Below the pieces are notes generated by a model. That model was given only the letters and a program-made list of their open reading frames with translations. It was not told where the DNA came from and did not search any database. From Eulemur rufifrons (Eukaryota > Chordata > Mammalia > Primates > Lemuridae), in NCBI RefSeq assembly GCF_041146395.1, contig NC_090999.1, forward strand, positions 66,965,001 to 67,029,000: a DNA stretch of 64,000 nt. The letters are read 5' to 3'. The first letter of the stretch is position 1. Every line of letters begins with the position of its first letter. Shown here one piece after another: positions 12,745-24,665 of this stretch. The translations under genes and the position numbers were made by a program.

Positions 12745-13383
12745 TGTAGTAGGCAGAATTTGAGGATATCCCCAGGATTTCTGGCAACTAGTGTACATGC
12801 ACACTTTCACCCAGTTATTCTGTAAAGCTCTAATCTAGGTACTGCTGTGAGGGATTTTGCAGATGAATTAAGATCCCAAACAGTTAACCTTAAAATAGGG
12901 AGATTATCTGAGTAAGTCTGACTTAATTATATGAGCCCCTTTCAATCTATGTCTAGTAATTAGAGACAAAAGTCAGACAGATTTGAAACGTGGGAGGGAT
13001 TCAGTTCAAGAGAGGTTCTCCATTTGTGGTTTTGAGATGGAATGGAGACATGGAGCATGGACGTGAGAGTGGCCTCTAGTGGCTGAGAGTGGCCCCCAGT
13101 TGTCAGCCAGCAAGGAAAACAGGACCTCAGTCCTTCCTACCTACAACCACAGGAAACTGAATTCCAACAAAACTCATTGAGCTTGGAAGTGGCCCTGAGC
13201 TTCAGATGAGAATGAAGCCCAGACAACACTTTGATTTTAGCTTTGGGACACCCTGAGCAGAGGACCCAGTTCAGCCATGCTAGGCTTGTGATCTACACAA
13301 CTGTAAGATAATAAATATTAATAGCTGTTGTTTTAAGCCTCTAAGTTTGTTATTATGCAGCAATAGAAAACCAATACAACCAA
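12740..13383 (+). mobile_element. Solo LTR, ERVL/MaLR type, near-perfect 5-bp TSD
   Basis: The LTR is 12745-13378, from TGTAGTAGGCAG to CCAATACA, in sense orientation. Its 3' part has the typical 'TGTTGTTTTAAGCC' and 'TATGCAGCAATAG' blocks, with AATAAA near 13311. Flanks ACTAA (12740-12744) and ACCAA (13379-13383) match at four of five positions and fit a decayed 5-base TSD. There is no internal region. The exact subfamily is uncertain. Confidence 0.78.
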
Positions 13384-13526
13384 AGTGAAGAAATTCATTT
13401 AACATTATGTTTAAAGAGTTGGCTTGAAAAGTGGAAACTGATGTGATAATGAAACAATAATGTTCAACATTTCGGGATTTGCCATACCCTGTTATAGTGG
13501 TGGTTTGCTGGTCAATATCTATGCTC

Positions 13527-14499
13527 CCTTTGTGACGAAGAGCTGATAACTAAAATCTAGATAGAACTCAGGAAAATCAGCAAGAAAAAATCAATCCCAG
13601 TAAAAAGTGGGCAAAGGACATGAACAGAAACTTTTCAAAAGAAGATAGACTTACGGCCAACAAACATATGAAAAAATGCTCAACATCCCTAATCATCAGG
13701 GAAATGCAAATCAAAACCACAATGAGATATCACTTAACTTTAGTGAGAATGGCTTTTTTCAAAAAGCCCCAGAAGACCAAATGTTGGCATGGATGTGGAG
13801 AGAGAGGAACACTCATACACTGCTGGTGGGACTGCAAACTAGTTCAACCTCTATGGAAAGTAATATGGAGATTCCTCAGAGAACTAAAAGTAGAACTACC
13901 ATTTGATCCAGCTATTCCACTACTGAGTATCTACCCAAAGGAAAAAAAGACATTCTATAGAAAAGACATCTGCACCCAAATGTTTATAGCAGCACAATTC
14001 ACAATTGCAAAGATGTGGAAACAACCTAAGAGCTCATCAATACATGAGTGGATTAATAAAATGTTGTATATGTATACCATGGAGTACTACTCAGCCATAA
14101 AAATTGGTGAACTACCTATTGTATTATCCTAGATGGAGCTGTAGCCCATGCTTCTAAGTGAAGTATTACAAGAATGGGAAAACAAACACCACATATATTC
14201 ACCATTAAATTGGTACTAATCAATCAACACTAATGTCCACATATGGGAAATAACATTCATAGAGTGTCAGGCAGGCAGGAGGGGAAGAGGGGGATGGGTA
14301 AATTCACACCTAATGGATATGGTGTGTGCTATCTGAGGGACGGGCATGCTTGTAGCTCTGACTCAGGTAGTGCCAAGGCAATTTATGTAACCAAAGAATT
14401 TCTTCCCCTGTAATACTCTGAAATTAAAAATAAATAAATAAATAAAATAAGTGCTAATAAATAAATAAATAAATAATAAAGTAAAATCCTTTGTGATGA
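13527..14499 (+). mobile_element. 5'-truncated L1 with ORF2 C-terminus and 3' UTR
   Basis: L1 sequence spans about 13541-14480. A nearly open frame (13620-14132, 170 codons) encodes the ORF2 C-terminal part, including [17 protein letters not shown] and the later [16 protein letters not shown] and [10 protein letters not shown] blocks. The 3' UTR follows and ends in an (AAAT)n tail. The flanks CCTTTGTGACGA (13527-13538) and CCTTTGTGATGA (14488-14499) differ at one base and look like the TSD. The start is within ORF2, so the element is dead. The open frame is residual coding sequence, not a host gene. Confidence 0.92.
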
Positions 14500-16137
14500 G
14501 AAAAAGGAGATTTTAGGAAAACACCTTGTTTCAAATAGGAAGATGTATTTGAACCTGTTAATTTTGAGGCACTGGCAGGACTCAAAGACGTTCTAGGGAT
14601 AAATGGTACTGGAGGCCCCCAGAAATGGATCTAGATCAGGTGTATAAGCAGACTCTTGGGGAATATTATGTCTTGTTTCTTCTAGTCTCACAGTGAATAT
14701 TCAGGAATGTGCTGGGGTTGTTTTACACCAGCCACTAGCCTGAAGTGCAAGAATCAGGCAAGGCTCTGTGTGAGTGACGAAGATAGAAAAGCTGGGCCTC
14801 TCTCCTCTGGTGGATTTGTTTTCATGAGGACTTGTGATGAGAAGCCTGTTCCTTCATCTGGGAATATGCTATATTGTTTCTTGTTTGGTTTAGCTGTTTC
14901 TGTCAGTTTTAATACTCTGTTAATTGAAAGATTTTATATTTGTTAACTTTGCCAACTGGCATATTTTAATCAGCATCTCACAATACCATGTAACAAGCAT
15001 GATAGGCTTGATGATAGGCCAGCATGGGAATTATTCATTCAACAAACACTCACTGAGCATCAACATGATACCTGTTACAAGAAAGCATACTTTTTTATGC
15101 CATCTTTAAAATAAAAAAAAAAAAACCCACAACAAAGAAAGCATACTTTTTAGTAGGTGAAATTATAAGAATGTGTGAATTGACCATGGAAATAGAAAAA
15201 GAACATGAGGGAAAATCAGCCCCATAGGATGACTTCAGTTGAGGAGTGGTGTGAAATGTCTCAGAACTGTTTATAAAAACAGGAAAATATCTAGGATTGT
15301 AGAGAGCCATCTAGGAGAGTAGACATTATGAAATGCCAGTCAAAGCACAATTGAGAAAAGGATTTGGTAAGAAGTTCAGTGATGTTTTCAAGACAATACT
15401 TTCTTGTATAGTGAGAATGAGAGAGATGGTGGGAGTTGTAGCCAGTATATTTTCAGATGAACAGGGGTTGTAATTAGATAGAAAGGGTTCAGTTTGACCT
15501 TTCACAAAATTTATCACCATCCTAAATTGCTTCCACAGTGTAACACACTCATTTGTTATGACAGCTTACCAAACATTTTGAACTATACTTCGATTTCAAT
15601 AAGCTTATATTTTAAATAATATTTAAGGATCAAATTGTGATGAAGCCTAAAACTGCATTTGTGCTTTTTAGTGTTACCTCAAAATTCAATTCTTGGGTAA
15701 GCAGAGAGAACATAGGAATCGTTATAGTCTCAATCCATGTCTAATTTTTTGGCTCCAAGCTTTATTCAAATCCATTTCCAGGACCTTGAGGCTAAACGTT
15801 TAATCCATGTTTATTCCGTTGAATAAGTAGCAGTATAAATTTTATGGTAGAATCAGTTCAGATGGAAAGTAACAGGGCCAGGTATGGGATAGCTACCCAG
15901 AGAATGGTGAACTAGGTCTTCAGGGAGAAAAGACCATGTGGCGAGACTTTCCCACCATGGAGATGGCTTTCTCCTGCTGAGGATAATGCTGAGGGACCTG
16001 GTTATGTGTGCCCTTTAAAAAAATGAGAACAGGTTAACTCTTCCTGGAGATTACTTAAAAAAATAATATCTCATTTGGTTTTACTGTAAAATATTTTCAA
16101 TGGAATTACTTTCTTTTAATTTTTACATTTCAGTTCT
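14500..16137. other. Intergenic sequence with one micro-insertion
   Basis: No gene recognised. ORFs of 60-80 codons at 14707-15520 lack recognisable domains. The only structured item is the 17-base direct repeat around 15079-15151, listed separately. Confidence 0.5.
15079..15151. repeat. 17-bp direct repeat flanking an A-rich 39-bp insert
   Basis: AAGAAAGCATACTTTTT occurs at 15079-15095 and 15135-15151. The 39 bases between contain AAATAAA running into an A run. It resembles a TSD around a minute, almost wholly truncated retroposed RNA tail. A simple tandem duplication with later A expansion is the alternative. Confidence 0.6.
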
Positions 16138-16260
16138 AGTCATTCATTTCACAATTATTTGTGGAATTCATTGACTACATGCTTGGTGAACAACAAATGA
16201 AATCTCTGCCAGAATGGAGCTTACAGTCTAACAGGGAAGACAAATAACATAACATTATAT
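16138..16260 (-). mobile_element. L2 LINE 3'-end fragment
   Basis: The plus strand shows the reversed L2 tail: 'TCATTCATTTCACAATTATT', then 'GGAGCTTACAGTCTAACAGG' near 16220-16240. It is ancient and diverged. Confidence 0.65.
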
Positions 16261-17879
16261 TAATATAACATGGTTATTTTAATGTATAATTAATAACTTT
16301 AATATAATATATGGTATAATACATAAGAAAACAATATAATCTGTTGGAAGGTAATAAGTACTATTGCCTCCTTTGGTCACAAACAGGTGCACTTTATATT
16401 TTCCTGGTATAAAATTTACTTTGGAAGACTGTCGGCAAACAAAATATAAAGCTATAACAACCAGTTTTATAATCATAAGAAATTAAAACTTTGTGATGCT
16501 CTTCAATGTTTATATTTACTCCCTATAAGCAATTGATTTTCAAATTTAGTGACTTTCCTCCAAATAATGTAGCTTGCATCCATTATCTTGTCTTTTTAAA
16601 TCACCAAGTTTTTGCCCAACGTACTGGTTAACTTGAACCTGTGTTCCATATGATCTTTGAACATTCATTTCTGCTGGAAGGCTCAGGGCACTTTTGAACA
16701 TTCACCAGGGCACAACTCACCCTTCATCTGATTAAGAGATGGGGTGGGTAAAGTGCCTTTGTTTTTCCTGGAGTCATGGTACAGCAGAGCCTTTACTATT
16801 CTGCCCCAAGAGAAAATTGGTGCCTGTTGCAACAGGGGAAGGAAAATGAAACAGGCACAGTTTTATGCAAGTCTCGTATTTCTTTCTCTTTCTCCAGAGT
16901 TTATGCATGTTTGCTATTTTGAAATATTTCTATTAGAGGAAATAAAAAATCTGATTCTCAGTGTCCTGATTGGGAAAACAAATGTACATATTCTCAATCC
17001 CTCACTTCCTTAAAGCTGAAACCTTTGGGAACAGATGTATCTCAGAATTCAGTGTTTTTCAGCTTTTATAAAGGTAGTACAGTAATTACCTATACTAGAT
17101 ATTTGTTTTTCACTGCTCTTCATTTAAAATTTCTAAATCCAATTCTTATGCTTTCAGACTATTATTGGTCTGAAAGCAAACTTTATTTACTTGGGGTTTA
17201 TAATTTTAAAATGCATATTTTAGCAAATTTTATTACTGAGTCAAGAGTTTTTATATCTTCTAAAAAATACTGGAAGACAACTCAGCATTTCTGGAATGTG
17301 TAAAACATTAATTTTTTTAATATAGTACGTATGATATTTTTATAAATATATAAGTTTATCTATAAATATCCTACAGGACTTAGCTATTTTAAGTATAACA
17401 AATAAGTTGAGTGGGTGAAGTAGGAAAAATGAATGATTAATTTAATAGTTACCTACTTTATCTATTGAAGAATGAATATTGTTTTGGGGAACAATAAAAA
17501 ATGATTATTTTGTCCAGGATTCAATTGTGTTTAATAAAAAGTCAGGGTACATTTCTTTTCTTACTCTTTAGAGTTTGTGCAGTTAAAAATAAAAAATCAT
17601 GTGTGCAAACAACTTTTGGGACCACTTGTAAATTTTTACATTGGAAGACAGGAAGGATGTGTTCTTATTTACTTAGTTTTGGGGCCCTTGTCTTGGACGT
17701 CATACTAGGTAATTCTAATCACTGAATGTTTCTAATGATCATTTATCTTTAAAGTGAGGTTTGTCTCTGATCCTCAGTGAAGTTCCCAGATGTTGCCTTA
17801 ACATAAAAGTTGGTATCTATGAAAAGTTTTCAGAAAATACATCTCCTCTACAAAGTCTTCTATTTTCCTTAAAACAACT
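16261..17879. other. AT-rich intergenic sequence
   Basis: No recognised gene or repeat. Consecutive short ORFs at 16744-17303 show no motif or codon pattern suggesting coding. Confidence 0.5.
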
Positions 17880-18320
17880 CAACCAAATAATGTGACCTCT
17901 CAAGCTGCTTCATCTTCATTCAGGGACACAGGAGGAATGCTGCTCTGGAGGATGCTAGCTAGCATAGACCAAGTGTTTTCTCGTTCTTTGCCAAGTGTGC
18001 AGTTCATCGTCCGGTCACCTGTGTCTGTCAGTTTAGCACATGGAAGGCAATTCTCAACATCCCCCATTCTTCTCTAAAACTTACACGGAGGCTTCAAACA
18101 TTGTCTGGCTCATTATTTCCCAAGAAAGGTTAAGCCCTTTACTGTCAGACCGGAACCCTTCGCTAATTAGAGCCCTTGCTTTGTCGCTGAACGTGTCAGA
18201 TCTGCGAGCCTTCCCGCTGTGATTGGGGGCACGTTGCTCACTCGCATAAGTGTCCAGGGACCGCAGATCCCAGGGAACGCTGCCTACTATTTTGTGTGAC
18301 AAATTTTTAGCTGACTAAAA
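17880..18320. other. CpG-retaining segment, possible conserved regulatory element
   Basis: This stretch keeps more CpG dinucleotides than its AT-rich surroundings, without Alu or LTR sequence. It holds a homeobox-type core CTAATTAG (18163-18170) and a reversed CCAAT-like GATTGG (about 18222). No coding signal was found; overlapping ORFs on both strands are under 75 codons. The call is only that its composition stands out. Confidence 0.35.
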
Positions 18321-19178
18321 TCCCAACTCCCCTTTAACAGGCTTTGAGTAGGATTGGATGAGATATTCACCAGTTCACCAAGATTTTGCTTAATACTGCC
18401 CTGTTTATACTCTTCAGTTTTAGTGAAGTTGAGTCCACGCCAGAACGATAAAAGCAATCTTTCAAATGTGGAAAAAATAGTAAAGTTTCCCACCGTTTAA
18501 AAAAACGAATGCATCAGTGTATCTGTTACATAGTATTTAATTTCATTTTTGAGTAGAAAAAACTTGCTGATTTTTGATCAGGTAAAAAAAAGTGTGTTCT
18601 TGTTCATGTAATTTATAAGGATAGCTCAAGATTGGTTTAAACCATTAAAACTGTATCATATTATTACATTACTTCCATTGATTTTCTTCTTTGTTTCAGG
18701 AAATATATAATTTACACTTCCTTTTTCAGTTGATAGGGTTTTATCAGCTGCAAGAATAGAAAGATTGACTGGAGTAGCAGGTTTCCTGTCCTTGAATTGT
18801 TTAAGGCTGCTTTTGGGAGTAAGCTTCACCCTTCCTATTCAAAGGAGTGGTCCTGTGTCTTCTGTTTGATCATTGCCTCTTTCTTCCACTTCCAGCTTTC
18901 CTTGGCTAGAGCAGAGAGCTGGCCCAAATGATGCAAGTTTCTTGGAGTTTGATTTCATTATGCGTTAATTTGCTTCTTGGAGAAGATTTTTTATCATGGA
19001 CATAGACCATAATTATATATTCAGCTAGTTTAATTCACAGGTTAATTTTAGACATAAGGGTAGCTTCACAAGCTTAGTGTACTTTTCTTTTTGAAAGAAA
19101 ATACATTATGAAGTTTAAAAAGGAGTTATATTAAATGTCAGAAGTATTGAAGTCCAAAGGAAAAAAATTTTCTTTTTT
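18321..19178. other. Intergenic sequence
   Basis: No gene or repeat recognised. Confidence 0.5.
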
Positions 19179-19319
19179 ACCAAGAAAGATTTTTAGCATG
19201 TTTCCTTCTGAAAAGTAAAATAGAAATAGAAGAAAAAGAAAAAAGAGAAAAAAGCCAGTAAGCTATGGTAAATGGTTTATTGAAATTTCTAAAATTATAA
19301 AAAAAGTAATATACTTATT
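19179..19319 (+). repeat. Direct repeat copy A (about 140 bp)
   Basis: It is matched by 20289-20427. The first 35 bases of the two copies (from ACCAAGAAAG) differ at one position. The last ~70 bases, around AGTAAATGG/GGTAAATGG and ending ATACTTATT, differ at about nine. The middle is A/G-rich and has changed in length. Copy A lies in ordinary flanking DNA, so it is probably the source. Confidence 0.85.
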
Positions 19320-19686
19320 GGTTAACTAAAGAATTTTTAAATTTCTTTGTGTTGATACTTCTTGAAAGACTGCTGTATTAAAGATTCAGCTGACCCTTTT
19401 TTTAAAGTATAAAATAAATGACAAACTAACAGATTATTACAGAATTTTTTTTTTATATATTTGGCCCTTTGGGAAGTGAATAAATCATTAGACTTCCTTA
19501 CTGGGCTGTGAGTTTCTACACTTCTCTTTATATTTTTATTTACTAAGACTTAGTTTTACCAAATATGTACATTTGGCATATATACACATATACTTTTTTG
19601 GGAGGAAGGAGGTTAGGGATAAGAGAGATTTCTTTCTGAGTCTCTCCCTCCCCCCGATTTTAAAGAGGTAAATGTTCATTGTAGAA
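19320..19686. other. Intergenic sequence between repeat copy A and the L1
   Basis: AT-rich, with no feature recognised. Confidence 0.5.
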
Positions 19687-20530
19687 ATTTTAGGAAAACG
19701 CTTATACACTGTTGGTGGGACTGAAAGTTGGTACAACCTCTATGGAAAACAGCATGGAGATTCCTCAAAGAAATAAATGTAGACCTACCATTTGATCCAG
19801 CAATCCCACTGCTGGGTATCTACCCAAACAAAAAGAAGTAATTTTATAAAAACGACACCTGTGCTCCAATATTTGCCACAGCACAGTTCACAATTGCCAA
19901 GATGTGGAATCAACCTAAATGTGCATCAATTCATGAGTGGATAAAGAAAATGTGATACACGCACACACACACACATACACACCATGAAGTACTACTCAGC
20001 AATAAAGGGGAAGAAAATAATATTATTTGCAGCAACTTGGGTGGAACTGGAGACCATTATTCTAAGTGAAGCATCTCTGGAATGGAAAACCAAACACCAT
20101 ATGTTCTCACTAATAAGTGGGAGCCAAAGGATGGGTACACATGGGCACAAAGAGATGTAAAGGTCATTGGAAACCAAGAAGGGAGGAGGCTAGGAGGATA
20201 GGTGTGAAATAAAACTTACCTACTGGATACAATGAACACTATACTGGTGAGGGGCACACCGAAAGCCCTGACTTAAGCATTGTACTTCACCAAGAAAGAT
20301 TTTTAGCATGCTTCCTTCTGAAAAAAAAAAAAAAAATGAAGAAAGAGAAGAAAAAGAAAAAAGCTAGCAAGCTATAGTAAATGGTTTATAGAAAGCTTTA
20401 AAATTATAAAAAAGTGATATACTTATTTTTAATTACACTTAATAATATACTAAGATATCCATGTAACATTTGTACTCTCTTAATATTTTGAAATAAAAGA
20501 AAATAAGAAAAAAAAAAAAGAAAAAAAGAA
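19687..20530 (+). mobile_element. 5'-truncated L1, split in its 3' UTR by repeat copy B
   Basis: The ORF2 C-terminal segment starts around 19687 (frame broken) and continues through the 'ACTACTCAGCAATAAAGG' and 'AAACACCATATGTTCTCAC' blocks into the 3' UTR. At about 20288 the UTR breaks off after ACTTCAC. The usual continuation ('ATATCCATGTAAC', about 20454-20466, then a final AATAAA and poly-A) resumes only after about 20428. A (CA)n tract sits at 19958-19982. The 139-base intruder is copy B of the local direct repeat. Confidence 0.88.
20289..20427 (+). repeat. Direct repeat copy B, inserted in the L1 3' UTR
   Basis: It begins ACCAAGAAAG and ends ATACTTATT, exactly as copy A 1.1 kb upstream. 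L1 3' UTR sequence lies on both sides, so this copy arrived after the L1 inserted. It has no poly-A tail or TSD of its own. The L1 sequence before the break (TTCAC|C) and the sequence before copy A (TTTAC|C) share microhomology. Confidence 0.82.
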
Positions 20531-21107
20531 AATATGCCATCAGGAACCCAACACCGTAAGGCAACCAATAGATATTGATTAATTTTTGAATTTGTTTTTC
20601 AGGAAGCTTTATGAATAGTTATTTCATATTTCTAGTTCATTAAATCATTAAGATTTTAATGTTTAAAAAATCTATGTGAGATTTACATATATATTTATTT
20701 ACTTACATGGCCAATCCACATTTTAATATTATGCATTGGTTTTATAGTGACAAAGCCCATTGTGTTTTATATTCACCACTATTGTATAGTAGTAGACTGT
20801 TAGTGATTACTTTTTAAATTTTTCATTGCTTTTGAATTGTTTTGATTTATTTTAAATTACACAAGTAATACATGAACATAATCCAGGAAAAGATTCAGAC
20901 AGTTCTTTGTTTTATTCTGGCTTTATTGACAAATATTAATAACTGAAGGTGATTAAGAAAAATACAGTGCAAAAGAAACACAGTAAGTTTTTAATGGAAA
21001 CAAGATCTAATATAAAATTATAAAAGAAGTAGGTGAGGGAAAAGAATAATTCTCAAAAATGCATGCCATAGAGTGCTTTAAAGTTTTATATAATTTAACA
21101 ACCCTAT
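20531..21107. other. AT-rich intergenic sequence
   Basis: No gene or repeat recognised between the two L1 elements. Confidence 0.5.
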
Positions 21108-21126
21108 ATGTGTGTGTGTGTATGTG

Positions 21127-21162
<36 letters not shown>
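21108..21162. repeat. (TG)n / (TA)n microsatellite at an L1 tail
   Basis: A TG-rich tract runs into about 14 TA units just before the reversed 3' end of the L1 at 21163. It occupies the place of the poly-A tail and probably grew from it. Confidence 0.9.
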
Positions 21163-21163
<1 letters not shown>

Positions 21164-23257
21164 TTTTTTAAATTTATTTCAGAATGTTGCAGGAGTAAAA
21201 ATGTTTTAGTTATGTGGATTGCTTTTGCATTGCTTGAGTCCAAGTTATAAGTGTGCCCATCACCCAGATAGTGTACATTGTATCCATTAGGTTTGATTTC
21301 AACCATCCCCTCCTCCCCCGTCCCACCTGCTTGATTTCCACTGAGTTTTACTTCCATCTGTGCACGCGAATGCTGATGGGTTAGTTCCAATTTAATAGTG
21401 AGTACATGTGGTGTTTGTTTTTACATTCTTGCTATACTTTACTTAGGAGAATGATCCCAGTTCCACCCAGATTGTGTCAAAAGTTATTAATTTATTTTTT
21501 TATGGCTGAGTAGTACTCCATGGTATACATATACCACATTTTGTTAATCCACTCATGAACTGATTGGCACTTGGGTTGATTCCATGTCTTTGCGATTGTG
21601 AATTGTGCTGTGATAAAAATTCAAATGCAAGTGCCTTTTGATAAAATTAGTTTTTTTTTCCTTTAGGTAAATACCCAGTAGTGGGACTGCTAGATCGAAT
21701 GTTAGGTCTACTCTTAGTTCTTTGAGGAATCTCCATATTGTTTTCTACAAAGGTTGCACTAGTTTGCAGTCCCACCAACAGTGTATAAGTGTTCCTTTCT
21801 CTCTGCATTCATGCCAGAATCTATTATTTTTGTATTTTTCAATAAAATAATTCCCACTGGGATTAGGTGATATCTCATTGTGGTTTTGATTTGCATTTCC
21901 CTGATGATTAGTGACACTGAGCATTTTTAAAATATATTTATTGGCCATTAGTCTGTGTTCTTTTGAAAAGCTTCTGTTCATGTCTTCTGCCCACTTTTTA
22001 ATGGGGTTGTTAGATTTTTTTCTTGTTGATTTGCTTGAGTTCTTTGTAGATCTGGTTATTGGCCCTTTATTGGATTTATAGCACGCGAATATTTTCTCCC
22101 ATTCTGTATGTTGTCTATTTGTTCTGTTAATTTTTTCCTTGGCTGTGCAGAAGCTTTTTAACTTATTCAAGTACCATTTATTAATTTTTGTTGCTGCTGT
22201 GATTGCTATTGGGTTCTTCATAAATTTTTTTCCCTAGGCTGATATCTGAAAGAGTTTTTCCAACATTTTCTTCTAGAATTCTTTTAGTTTCATGTGTTAG
22301 GTTTAATTCTATTATCTATCTTGAATTAATTTTTATGAGTGGTGAGAGATTTGGATTCTGTTTCAATCTTCTACATGTGGTGATCCAATTCTCCCAGACC
22401 TTTATTGAATATGGATTCTTTTCCCCAGTGTATATTGTTGTCTGCTTTGTCAAAGATCAGACGGTTTTATATCCATATATATATATATATATATATATGT
22501 ATCTCCAGATATTCTCTATTCTGTTCCATTGGTCTATGTCTCTGTTTTTGTGCCAATACCATGCTGTTTTGGTTACTGTAGTGTTGCAGTATAGCTTAAT
22601 GTCGGGTACAATGATGCCTCCAGATTTGCTCCTTTTGCTTAAGGTTGCTTTGGCTATTTGGGCTCTTTTCTGGTTCCAAATGAAGTGTAGAATTATATTT
22701 ACTAGGACTGTGAAAAACGACTTGGTATTTTGATGGGGATTGCATTGAATTTGTAAATCACTTCACATAGAGGGGACATTTTGACAATGTTGATTCTGCT
22801 GATGGATGAGTGTGATATGTTTTTCCATTTGTTTACATCATCTGCAATTTCCTTCCTCAGTGATTCATAGTTCTCTTTATAGAGATCCTTCACCTCCTTG
22901 GTTAAATATATTCCTAGGTATTTTATTTTCTTTGTTGTGAAACATACTGAGTCTTTGATTTGATCCTCAGCTTGTCTATTGTTGGTGTATAGGAATATTA
23001 CTGATTTGTGTACATTGGTTTTGTAATCTAAGACTTTGCTAAAATTATTTATCAATTCCAGGAGTCTCTTGGTGAAGTCTCCAGGATTTTCTAGATATAA
23101 GATCATATCATCAGCAAATAGCAATAGTTTTACCTCCTCTTTCCTGATTTGGATACGCTTTGTTTTGTTCTCTTGCCTGATAGCTGTAGCTGGGACTTTT
23201 TAGCACTATGTTGAATAAAATGGTGACAAAGGGAACCCTTGTCTTGTTCCACACCTA
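21163..23257 (-). mobile_element. Antisense L1: 3' UTR and C-terminal two-thirds of ORF2
   Basis: Read on the minus strand, the RT domain is visible at 22702-23124 (about 140 codons) with the catalytic motif FADD in [14 protein letters not shown], then [15 protein letters not shown] and [10 protein letters not shown] further open piece at 21745-22221 carries the [16 protein letters not shown] block. Frameshifts separate the pieces, so no working ORF2 remains. Plus-strand ORFs here are shadows. An (AT)n tract interrupts ORF2 at 22474-22499. The RT side ends near 23257, where a later Alu sits; L1 5' UTR-like sequence lies beyond that Alu. Confidence 0.93.
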
Positions 23258-23622
<365 letters not shown>

Positions 23623-23713
23623 CTCCCTTCTCCTCAATCCAATATCCTACCTTCCTTCTGGGATGGTCTGACAAGTGATGTCTCTAGTTGGCCATCTTGG
23701 CTCCTCCACCCAA
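23623..23713 (-). mobile_element. L1 5'-end (start of 5' UTR)
   Basis: The minus strand from about 23712 reads GGTGGAGGAGCCAAGATGGC, the hallmark start of mammalian L1 5' UTRs, and continues for about 90 bases to the Alu. It has the same orientation as the ORF2 segment at 21163-23257. Together they look like an L1 with both ends but without most of the 5' UTR, ORF1 and the N-terminal half of ORF2. A separate L1 5' fragment is possible but less simple. Confidence 0.72.
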
Positions 23714-24665
23714 AAGTTTCAGACAGTAGATATGTACATTTCCTTTTATCTGGTTTCCTTTGCCATTCTCCTACTGAATTTAGCCATGGTCACTAGTTTT
23801 GTGTTTATTTTTCCTAACATTTTTCTTGTATTAACATATATATTAGGGTACTGAGAGGGACTTCATCTGTTGCTCTGGATTAGGGGACAAAACCAAGGAC
23901 ATATGGACAGCCAGTACCTCATATTCTAAAGGAAGCTGTAGTGTGACAGTCCCTCCAGGGGTCAAATTAAATCTCAATTCCCGACCATATACCAGCTCTT
24001 CCTTCTAACTATAGTCACCCCCTCCCCCCACCAACTATATAAGAGAATGCTAAGGAAGCATAGAGGAGACAAAGGGAAGAAAGGGGGTGGGTGGGAGAGA
24101 TGATATATTGGATTCCAAGTGAACTTGTAGAGAATGGGAATTCCTACAAGAATGAGTTGGAGTCTGCTTGTGTAGCTGACTAGCTGATCTACCCCCATAC
24201 TTATATGAGCAGGAGAACTGGGGAGAGACAGTGGGCAGGGACAGGAGGTGGCAGGGGTTAGGTGGTATTCCTATGGATTGGTATGACAGGGATGTGTGAG
24301 CTTCCTGTGGGCAGTGGACACCATGGCATGTAGATGGGTGACACCATCCTGCCAGTATGTCATCAGAAGGTGGTCTGCTGGGTGAGGGGCACTATAGCAA
24401 GAGGGAGTGAGGGGACCCACCTGATAGACCCACCCTGTATTTTGGGACTGGTAGACCTGAAGTTGGAAGAAGGTGGAGCTACTCTAGATACCCTAGATCT
24501 CTCAAGGTCAGGCTCTGCCACCTTCAGTGAATTATCCTCTCTCTATACTGATTTTTTGGAAGCGTTATATCAAAAATTTAAATATACTAAGACTAGAATA
24601 CTATATAACATTTAAAATGTTGTATCATTTAAAATATACTAATTCATATCTTAAATATACTGGTT
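23714..24665. other. Intergenic sequence
   Basis: GC content is slightly higher than around it, with G-rich stretches at 24060-24440. A 93-codon ORF at 24334-24615 (plus strand) has no recognisable domain. No repeat family recognised. Confidence 0.45.

Noticed and set aside
13620..14132. 170-codon ORF as a host gene
   Set aside because: It is the C-terminus of L1 ORF2 within a truncated element with TSD and tail.
22335..22733. 132-codon plus-strand ORF with hydrophobic stretches suggesting a membrane protein
   Set aside because: It lies antisense to L1 ORF2; hydrophobicity reflects the reversed A-rich coding strand.
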